Assembly: GCA_964456625.1 (NCBI GenBank)
Contig: CAYWBO010000004.1
Coordinates: 1-64,000 of the forward strand
DNA from: Sulfidibacterium sp964456625
GTDB lineage: Bacteria; Bacteroidota; Bacteroidia; Bacteroidales; F082
Length of the DNA stretch: 64,000 nt
Reading direction: 5' to 3'
The position numbers were made by a program, and so were the translations under genes. Under the pieces are notes generated by a model that was not told the DNA's origin, ran no database searches, and saw only the letters and a program-made list of their open reading frames with translations. This document shows, piece by piece, positions 57,546-64,000 of this stretch (position 1 is the stretch's first letter; each line of letters opens with the position of its first letter).

Positions 57546-59725
57546 TTATTTCGCCACAATCTCTCTTGTCTTTCCGCTTGTCAGGGTAAAATGGACGGAC
57601 TTTTGCCCGACAATGATAAAAGTAACCTTCCTTTTAGTCGGCATGTTTTCATATCCCTTTCCGGAAACGGTAAAAGTAAATTTCTCACCATCATCCGTAC
57701 TGAATTTCAACAACTGATAATCCCCGGCTTTATAAGCGTCAAAAGTCTTTCCGTCATCTTCATACATTACGCCATCCGAACTTTTTCCCGGTAAGGGGAA
57801 ATACAAAACCGTGAGTTCTTTCGATGAATAATAATCGGTGGAATTCACCGCATGAACCATCGGGATAAAAGCGCCGGCTTTTACAAAAATCGGAATGGTT
57901 TCCAGGTCGACAGGAACCGTGATCCATTTTCCGCCTTCAAATTTCTGATGATCCCACCAACCGTACCACAGCCCTTTCGGAAGATAGACTTTCAGGCTCT
58001 TAACGCCAGGATTCAAAACCGGCGCCACCAGGAAATCGGGTCCGAAGAAATATTCATCGATCACGGAATAAGCCGTGCTGTCATCGGGATATTCAAAGAA
58101 AAGCGGACGGATAATGGGAGTGCCTTCCACGTCGGTATGCCAGGCCACCGTATAGATATAGGGCAACAGACGGTAGCGCAGTTTCATGAAATCGCGTACA
58201 ATGCGCTGGGTGGTATCATTAAAGAAAATGGGTTCCGAAGGGATCACCGAACCGTGAGGTCTTAGCACCGGCGTGAAACAGGCAAACTGTAGCCAACGGG
58301 TGTAGAGTTCGTTGTCTTTTACGCCCATGGCGAAACCGCCGGCATCGGCGTGAATGAACGGGATCCCGCTCATACTCATATTTTCCATCACCGGAAGCTG
58401 TGCCTGCAATCCACTCCAACTGCGGGAAATATCTCCTGACCACGGAAAGACAGAAAAGCGCTGAGAGCCGGCATATCCGGCACGGTTCAGGTCAAAGAGC
58501 CTCGTTTCAGGATAATTTTTTCTGTAACGGTCATAAAGTAATTTTTCCCAGTAAAAAGCATACAGATTCCTTACCTGATCAGCTTTGCCGCTCACAAAAT
58601 ACTGATGCTCAGATATGGTTTCAGGTTCGCCCAGATCGCCCCACCATCCAGCCACACCGTTTTTGATCTGCTTGTTGTACTGATCCCAGAACCAGTTCCT
58701 GGCCACCGGTTTAAAAATGTCAATCAAACTCGCAAGGCCGAAATAAAACCTGGTATTTACGAATGTCTGTCCCAGACTGTCTGTCGAGAAAATTCCCAGC
58801 TTTTTTCCGATCTGATAGTGCCTCAGCGTGTCAATAACGTACGGTTCCGTGACCAAAATCGTCTTAACTCCTTTTTTCCTGAAGTTGGCAATCATTTGTT
58901 TGGGATCAGGCCAGCGCGGTTTATACCAGTGCAGTTCACCGAGATATCCTTTGATGTCATTGCCAAACCAGTAAAAATCAAAAATCATGGCATCCATGGG
59001 AAAATCTGCGGCCTGCATGGCGCTGGCGATGGAATCAGCCTCGCTCTGGTTTTGGTATGCCATCCNNNNNNNNNNNNNNNNNNNNNNNNNNNNNNNNNNN
59101 NNNNNNNNNNNNNNNNNNNNNNNNNNNNNNNNNNNNNNNNNNNNNNNNNNNNNNNNNNNNNNNNNTGATTGAAAAGCTGAAAATAGTGACCTTTCAATGC
59201 TGTCACCGCACGTTCTCCAAGCCCGTAGTAATGTTCGTCCTTACCGATCCGAAACTGTAGACCAGTTTGTTTGCCTTTTTCAAAAAAGCCTTTGTCTTCT
59301 TTGAGGAGGGTATCGTCATGATAGACATAACTGGCATAAAACGGATCTTTGTGAAAGATGATCTGCAGGCTGTCAGACTGAAATCTCAGATAACCCGGTT
59401 CGTCCGTTACACTGACCTTAGTATCTTTTGTCTGCAGGACCACGGCCACACAGGAATCTTTGGTTGGCACTGTAGTTGGAAAATCCTTGATCCTGGCCAT
59501 TTTGGGCTCGTAGAAAAAACTCTGAACCAGTCCGTGGTTCGTTTCAATGTTCAAAACACCTTTGGCAAAAGTATAAGACAGCATTTGCCGATGGTTAAAC
59601 TGATACCCGACCGTATCATTTTTATCAGGTTTCATATTGGATTGCTGAGCAAAGCCCATCCCTGAAAGGAGGCTAAAAACCAACATGAACAAAAATGTCA
59701 GATAAATGCTCCTGTTTTTTCCCAT
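57546..59725 (-). CDS. Secreted GH31 alpha-glucosidase, interrupted by assembly gap
   Basis: One gene read in two parts. The N-terminal 186 residues (59166-59725) have a signal peptide (LTFLFMLVFSLLSGMGFA) and the beta-sandwich ending YYGLGERAVTALKG. After the gap about 505 residues (57546-59065) give the barrel: FPMDAMIFDFYWFGNDIKG, nucleophile Asp in AGWWGDLGEPE, acid/base Asp in FPWSGDISRSW, FIHADAGGF, and a C-terminal DUF5110-like part. By comparison with the GH31 at 43809, about 99 residues are missing, so the gap hides near 300 bp. It lies 89 bp downstream of the SusA-like gene and probably belongs to the same operon. Confidence 0.88.
59066..59165. other. Assembly gap (100 N) inside GH31 gene
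   Basis: Exactly 100 N. Homology across the gap indicates that it replaces about 300 bp of coding sequence, so frame and coordinates across it are not reliable. Confidence 0.97.
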
Positions 59726-59814
59726 ATTACAAAAGGTGTTTTACCTGATTTTTTCAGGCGCGAACATTAAAAAATCCTATTTGAGGTTACCAAAGCCTCT
59801 TGCATTGTGAACGA

Positions 59815-61677
59815 TTACTTTTCCAGCTCCACGATCAGCGGTGACCGGGCGGGAACAGTAATGCTGTCCAATTGGTTGATCGCTTCAGACGACATCACCG
59901 ATTTCCCTTTGGAAAATCCCTTCAGATCGTCGGCAAATCTGGACATATCGACGGTTTTGGGCTCTTTATTGTTGTTGAGCATCACCATTACCTTTTGGCC
60001 CTTGTATGCGCGAAAATATACGTAAATACCATCTTCCACGATATACTGGGTAAGCTTCCCGAACTGGACTGCCTTATTGGTCTTACGCCAGTTTAAAAGC
60101 TTCTCAAGGAAGTTAAACGCATCGTTCTGTTCAGCGGTCCTTCCCCGCGGTGTAAAGGCATTCAGGGAATCGCCGGGCCATCCGCCGGGAAAATCTTTTC
60201 GGGTCACCCCGTCCCCTTTGTTTTTGTCACCTTTCATCAGGATCTCATCAGCAGAATAGATTTCAGGGATCCCCCGGGTAGTCATCAGGAAAGCCATGGC
60301 CATTTTCCAGCTGGTTAGATCTCCGTTCAGCGCCGTAAAAAGTCTCGTCATATCATGGTTATCCGCAAAAATGAGCAAATGGCTTGGGTGACTATAAACA
60401 AAATCCTGTGCCAGCACATCATATAAACGGGCCAGTCCACTGGTCCATCCATTGGGCTCATTAAAGGCGCTGCGCATGGCAAAACAAAGCGGAAAGTCCA
60501 TGGCATTGGTGAGATGTGACTGATATCCGTCGTAATTTCTTTTATTTTGCTGCCAGTAAGCCACGGTAGCCGGCTGGTCGAACCAGGTTTCACCCACCAC
60601 TTTAAAATGAGGGTATTCCTGTAAAACGCGTTCCATCCAGTGCGCCAAGAATCCCTTATAAGAATAGGGATAGGTATCCTGGCGGATCCCGTCCAGACCG
60701 GCATATTCAATCCACCAGATACTGTTCTGGATCAGATAATTGGCTACCAGCGGATTTTTCTGGTTCAGATCGGCCATGCTCGTATCAAACCAGCCGCCCA
60801 CCATTTTCTTATAATCGGATTTGGATGCATGCGGATCCGAAACCACGCCACCATGATAATTGGAACGGGTGAATTCCGGCCACTGGTTGTACCAGTCGTG
60901 GGTAGGCAGATCGTTTTTCCAGAAATAGTTGGTGCCACAATGATTGAAAACCATATCCTGAATGACCTTCAATCCCATTTTATGGGCATCTTCCACCATT
61001 TTCCTATACAACTGATTGGTACCATAACGAGGATCCACTTTATAATAATCCGTCATCGCATAGCCGTGATAACTGGTACGGGGCTGGTTGTCTTCCATCA
61101 GCGGCGTAGGCCAGATGGCGGTGGCACCCAGGTTTTTAATGTATTGCAGATGATTGATGATCCCCTGGATATCTCCACCGTGTCTTCCGTTAGGATCTTT
61201 CCGGTTTGCCTGTTCCAGCATGCCGGGCATGTTATCGTTGCCGGGATCTCCGTTTGAAAACCGATCGGGCATCAGCAGATAAATCACATCCGAATTATTA
61301 AACCCCCGGTGAAGTTTTGGATTCAGACTTCTTTTGTTCAACGCATATGCGTAAACGGCTTTGTCCCCTTTCCCATCCTTAAAATGGATTTGCATAGTTC
61401 CCGGTTGTGCATCCTTTTTAATAACCAGGTTCAGGAACAAATAGTCAGGACTTTCCACATGCGTCACACTTTCCAGCACCACGCCGGGATAATCGATAAC
61501 GGGTTGAGTTTTCGAAATTTCATGGCCGAAAACCATCAATTGCAGATGAGGGTCGTGCATGCCTACCCACCACGATGGCGGATCAATCCGCTGAAGTGAC
61601 ACTTTTTGTGCTTTTACATTAAAACTGCAAAAAACCACCAGCAGAGACACAAAGACTGATTTGGTAAATATCTTCAT
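59815..61677 (-). CDS. SusA-like GH13 neopullulanase/cyclomaltodextrinase
   Basis: 620 residues. Signal peptide FVSLLVVFCSFNVKA. The N-terminal cyclomaltodextrinase domain (about 25-120) begins RIDPPSWWVGMHDPHLQLMV. The barrel has Asp334 (LDGIRQDTYPY), Glu363 (VVGETWF) and Asp442 (FADNHDMTRL), with the family motifs MPDRFSNGDPGNDN and DMVFNHCGTNYFW. A C-terminal beta domain follows. Like SusA it should cut imported maltooligosaccharides or cyclodextrins in the periplasm. It is the first gene of a minus-strand unit with the gapped GH31 and is divergent from the trehalose-synthase-like gene across a region holding a LacI operator. Confidence 0.94.
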   Translation of the reverse strand: MKIFTKSVFVSLLVVFCSFNVKAQKVSLQRIDPPSWWVGMHDPHLQLMVFGHEISKTQPVIDYPGVVLESVTHVESPDYLFLNLVIKKDAQPGTMQIHFKDGKGDKAVYAYALNKRSLNPKLHRGFNNSDVIYLLMPDRFSNGDPGNDNMPGMLEQANRKDPNGRHGGDIQGIINHLQYIKNLGATAIWPTPLMEDNQPRTSYHGYAMTDYYKVDPRYGTNQLYRKMVEDAHKMGLKVIQDMVFNHCGTNYFWKNDLPTHDWYNQWPEFTRSNYHGGVVSDPHASKSDYKKMVGGWFDTSMADLNQKNPLVANYLIQNSIWWIEYAGLDGIRQDTYPYSYKGFLAHWMERVLQEYPHFKVVGETWFDQPATVAYWQQNKRNYDGYQSHLTNAMDFPLCFAMRSAFNEPNGWTSGLARLYDVLAQDFVYSHPSHLLIFADNHDMTRLFTALNGDLTSWKMAMAFLMTTRGIPEIYSADEILMKGDKNKGDGVTRKDFPGGWPGDSLNAFTPRGRTAEQNDAFNFLEKLLNWRKTNKAVQFGKLTQYIVEDGIYVYFRAYKGQKVMVMLNNNKEPKTVDMSRFADDLKGFSKGKSVMSSEAINQLDSITVPARSPLIVELEK

Positions 61678-61754
61678 TATTTTAAAATTTTGGGATAATA
61701 AATTTCGTTTGTCGTTATCTTAATTTCTTTGAAAAAGCGGCTTAAGTCTATTCG

Positions 61755-61769
61755 ACACTAACTTAGTGT
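61755..61769. promoter_or_regulatory. Perfect palindrome with TTAGTGT half-sites
   Basis: ACACTAACTTAGTGT has 7-bp perfect arms around one base. Its right half continues the ACTTAGTGTAT seen at 61941 and 52357. It lies about 80 bp before the SusA-like ATG, just downstream of that gene's predicted transcript start, a repressor-like position. Confidence 0.5.
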
Positions 61770-61796
61770 ATAGAAATTATCTGTATGTATTGCTAT

Positions 61797-61804
61797 CAAA
61801 AATA
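61797..61804 (-). promoter_or_regulatory. -7 element of SusA-like/GH31 unit
   Basis: TATTTTTG on the minus strand matches TAnnTTTG, about 120 bp before the SusA-like ATG. Confidence 0.45.
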
Positions 61805-61891
61805 GCAAAATATCAGGTTGAGATCACCTGCGCACCATTGCATCTGCTTAAAACCGTTGATAATTAATTTCCGCCAATTTCATCCTCCTAT

Positions 61892-61904
61892 CGCAAACGT
61901 TTGA
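61892..61904. promoter_or_regulatory. LacI-type operator candidate 3
   Basis: CGCAAACGTTTGA shares its last eleven bases with operator 2. It lies between the two divergent promoters, about 90 bp from each -7 box, so one bound regulator could act on both directions. Confidence 0.6.
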
Positions 61905-61939
61905 TATCGACTAAAGTTAATTTTTTGTAAAGTTTTAAA

Positions 61940-61953
61940 GACTTAGTGTATTT
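61940..61953. promoter_or_regulatory. 14-bp shared motif beside operator 3
   Basis: GACTTAGTGTATTT, identical over 14 bases to the inverted copy at 52355-52368, 35 bp from operator 3 and 39 bp upstream of the plus-strand -7 box. Confidence 0.5.
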
Positions 61954-61992
61954 TGCGTTTTCCCGAATCCGTAATGTATAAACCCATTTCTG

Positions 61993-62000
61993 TACCTTTG
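61993..62000 (+). promoter_or_regulatory. -7 element of trehalose-synthase-like gene
   Basis: TACCTTTG matches TAnnTTTG. The predicted start near 62007 excludes the upstream TTG (61953) and ATG (61974) as initiation codons and supports 62028. Confidence 0.55.
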
Positions 62001-62027
62001 TGCTGTTATGAGATTCAACTTTTATTT

Positions 62028-63746
62028 ATGAATAATATTTCTCTCCTTCAAAGTTACTGGAAAGAACTTTATCCCGCCACAGGCTTTAAGATTCTTGAAG
62101 ACTTTTTAAAGGAAGCGGAAAAATACAGAATCGCCGCTTCAGATACACAAGCCGACTGGTACAAAGATGCCATTATTTACTCTTTGTATGTCGATTTGTT
62201 CAACAAGGATTTTTCGGGACTTCTCGACAAGCTCGATTACCTTGAAGACCTGGGCGTAAACTGTTTATGGCTGTTGCCGATGCTCGATTCCCCCATGCGG
62301 GATGCCGGTTTCGACATCCGTAACTACGATCGTATACGCGCTGATCTGCTCGGACTACCCGAAGATTTTGCCAAAGAAGAACAGGAAAAACTCTTTGGTG
62401 AATTTTTACAGGAAGCCCACAAAAGAGGGATCCGGATCATTTTCGATATCGCCATGAACCATACCTCCGACCAGCATCCGTGGTTTCTGGAAGCCCAAAA
62501 ATCACAGGACAATCCCTACCGGGATTTTTACATCTGGAGCAAAGACAACACGTTGTACGGCGATGCACGTTTGCTTTTCAAAGGCATTGAAGACAGCAAC
62601 TGGGAACCTTTGGGAGACGTTTATTATTTCCATCGTTTTTTCAGCTTCCAGCCGGATTTGAACTACAAAAATCCAGAGATTCTGCTCGAAATGTCGAGAA
62701 ACCTGCTTTACTGGCAAAGTCTGGGTGTCGATGGCTTCCGTGCCGATGCCATTCCTTATCTCTGGAAAGAAGAAGGTACCGACTGCGAAAACAGGCCTAA
62801 AACCCATACCATCGTCAAATTTTTCCGTGCTTTACTCGACCACATCAATCCGGGTTCATTTCTGCTTGCCGAGGCTTGTCAGAAACCGGTGAACGTCGTG
62901 AAATATCTGGGCAACGGTGATGAATGCCATGCGGCGTATCATTTCCCGTTGATGCCCATGATGTACAAAGCCATCGCCATGGAAGACAATCTCCCCATCC
63001 GCAAAACGCTGAGCACTCAGGTCACCCCTGCTTTGCCCCACAGCGGCCAGTGGATGACTTTCTTAAGAGTTCACGATGAGCTGAGTCTGGAGCTTATTTA
63101 CGTTTCGGAAGAAGACCGGAAATATATTCATGAAAATTATTGCCATGATCCCAAATGGGATTTCCGCGTAGGCGAAGGAATTTCTGCACGGCTGGCCGAA
63201 CTTTTCAAAAAAGACATCCGCAAGATAAGCCTTGCCTATTCGATGATGCTGACTGTTACCGGAAGCCCCGTGGTTTATTACGGAGACGAATTCGGCAAGC
63301 TGAATGATGAAAAGTTTTACAACGAGCAGATCAAACTGACCGGAAAAGACGACACCCGCTTTCTGGTACGTGGCCGCATCGACTGGAAGCAGCTTAAGGA
63401 GGATTTGAAAGATCCTGAAAATTTCCATACTCAGGTTTATGAAATCATCAAATCGTTGCTGAATACCCGAAAAGAACACCCTGCTTTCGGAAGAGGACAT
63501 ACCGAATTCATAGATACTGTAAATTTGGCAGGGAGAAATGCAAATCAGGTACTGGCTTATTTCCGTTCCATGCCGGAAGAAAATATTCTGGTCATCAACA
63601 ACCTATCGGGAAGACAAGTGGAAATTAAGCATCCGTTGTCGGAAAACAATACGTTTATTCTGAGTGCCAATGGTTTCTCCTACAACGAAGAAAAAGAAAG
63701 TATCGTCCTGGAACCTTACGGTTTTGTATGGTTCGAAGCTGTTTAA
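62028..63746 (+). CDS. Cytoplasmic GH13 trehalose-synthase-like enzyme (maltose glucosyltransferase type)
   Basis: 572 residues from the ATG at 62028; no signal peptide. The lead-in DWYKDAIIYSLYVDLF, IFDIAMNHTSDQHPWFLEA, Asp240 (DGFRADAIPYLWKEEGTDC), Glu282 (FLLAEACQ) and Asp350 (FLRVHDELSLE) follow the pattern of TreS and related maltose-active enzymes. It would convert maltose to trehalose or hydrolyse it inside the cell. The other GH13 and GH31 enzymes here are exported, so this one would handle the imported disaccharide. It is divergent from the SusA-like gene. An alpha-glucosidase activity is the main alternative. Confidence 0.85.
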   Translation: MNNISLLQSYWKELYPATGFKILEDFLKEAEKYRIAASDTQADWYKDAIIYSLYVDLFNKDFSGLLDKLDYLEDLGVNCLWLLPMLDSPMRDAGFDIRNYDRIRADLLGLPEDFAKEEQEKLFGEFLQEAHKRGIRIIFDIAMNHTSDQHPWFLEAQKSQDNPYRDFYIWSKDNTLYGDARLLFKGIEDSNWEPLGDVYYFHRFFSFQPDLNYKNPEILLEMSRNLLYWQSLGVDGFRADAIPYLWKEEGTDCENRPKTHTIVKFFRALLDHINPGSFLLAEACQKPVNVVKYLGNGDECHAAYHFPLMPMMYKAIAMEDNLPIRKTLSTQVTPALPHSGQWMTFLRVHDELSLELIYVSEEDRKYIHENYCHDPKWDFRVGEGISARLAELFKKDIRKISLAYSMMLTVTGSPVVYYGDEFGKLNDEKFYNEQIKLTGKDDTRFLVRGRIDWKQLKEDLKDPENFHTQVYEIIKSLLNTRKEHPAFGRGHTEFIDTVNLAGRNANQVLAYFRSMPEENILVINNLSGRQVEIKHPLSENNTFILSANGFSYNEEKESIVLEPYGFVWFEAV

Positions 63747-63786
63747 AATCCAACGGGCCCGTCGTGTTGCTATTCAATAAAATTAA

Positions 63787-64000
63787 TTATTCCTGACTAA
63801 GGGTAAGGTCAGGCAGGTCCATTTGCCACTTTGTGGGATAGGGCGTCTCAGAGATATCCATGGGCCCGAAATTTCCGTCATTGTTTCTGTCTTCGAACTG
63901 CCAGCAATTGTGGACATTTAAATCTACGACCAGGGTGTTGCCTCCGGTTTGTGTAAAATTAAAATCCGCATTGACATACCAAACAGGTTGTGGCGACTGG
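63787..64000 (-). CDS. Unknown protein, C-terminal fragment (runs off window)
   Basis: 70 codons are open from the window edge to the TAA at 63787-63789. The sequence is acidic and aromatic, with beta character: PVWYVNADFNFTQTGGNTLV, HNCWQFEDRNNDGNFGPMD, WQMDLPDLTLSQE. I do not recognise the family. Its place at the end of a sus-type locus suggests an exported glucan-related protein, but no motif confirms this. It converges with the trehalose-synthase-like gene 40 bp away. Confidence 0.6.
   Translation of the reverse strand, partial: QSPQPVWYVNADFNFTQTGGNTLVVDLNVHNCWQFEDRNNDGNFGPMDISETPYPTKWQMDLPDLTLSQE

Larger units (their letters stand above)
61678..62027. other. Divergent regulatory region between SusA-like and trehalose-synthase-like genes
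   Basis: 350 bp without a gene. In order it contains a perfect palindrome (61755-61769), a minus-strand -7 box (61797-61804), LacI operator 3 (61892-61904), the 14-bp motif (61940-61953) and a plus-strand -7 box (61993-62000). This is the densest regulatory region of the window. Confidence 0.7.

Noticed and set aside
58985..59172. Frames spanning the 59066-59165 gap on either strand
   Set aside because: They depend on translating Ns; the two real halves of the GH31 gene account for the coding sequence.
1..64000. CRISPR array, tRNA, rRNA, insertion sequence or prophage
   Set aside because: None seen by eye: no spaced short repeats, cloverleaf-like segments, transposase or phage structural genes.

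Overview
The window comes from a Bacteroidota chromosome, most likely a Bacteroidales or Marinilabiliales-type polysaccharide degrader. The evidence is SusC/SusD outer-membrane pairs, type IX secretion C-terminal sorting domains, a Bacteroidetes-length YidC, a GldA-like ABC ATPase, and many promoters with the phylum-specific -7 element TAnnTTTG. It is a draft scaffold: two runs of exactly 100 N (1925-2024 and 59066-59165) interrupt genes, and at least the second stands for more than 100 bases.

Region 1 (1-15.4 kb) is mixed housekeeping. It holds a partial secreted protein, an SPFH / PH-like membrane protein / ribbon-helix-helix operon, an interrupted OprB-type porin, a three-gene minus cluster (DUF4937-like, isochorismatase-fold hydrolase, MarC), yidC, a truncated haemoglobin, an Rrf2 regulator divergent from a metal exporter, a universal stress protein and an aldo/keto reductase. 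It then has a four-gene operon (YkoF-like thiamine-binding protein, PnuC transporter, NadR-like kinase, glycosyltransferase) divergent from DUF423 and the thiamine-phosphate-synthase-like YjbQ. Region 2 (15.5-22.2 kb) has iorA-iorB, an M23 lipoprotein and a large secreted subtilase with Asp-box repeats.

Region 3 (22.3-39.6 kb) is a SusC/SusD region. A 4,829-bp unit carrying one complete susC-susD pair and its terminator occurs twice (22663-27491 and 27858-32686) with no difference I could find. Broken ORFs, including the C-terminal third of another SusD, abut the unit edges. A third, divergent susC-susD pair lies further right, separated by an aryl-sulfotransferase-like T9SS protein.

Region 4 (39.9-64 kb) is a starch/maltodextrin locus interleaved with housekeeping genes. 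It has secreted GH31 and GH13 enzymes, a LacI-family regulator, a multidomain T9SS amylase, a gapped GH31, a SusA-like GH13 and a cytoplasmic trehalose-synthase-like GH13. metK and the complete thrA-thrB-thrC operon sit inside it. The LacI protein probably acts on three near-identical GCAAACGTTT palindromes (48965, 52340, 61892). A second shared motif, GACTTAGTGTATTT, accompanies two of them.

The most informative non-coding elements are a SAM-II/SAM-V-like riboswitch in the metK leader and a short ORF with ten Thr codons in 34 residues in front of thrA, which suggests threonine attenuation. I saw no tRNA, rRNA, CRISPR array, insertion sequence or prophage.
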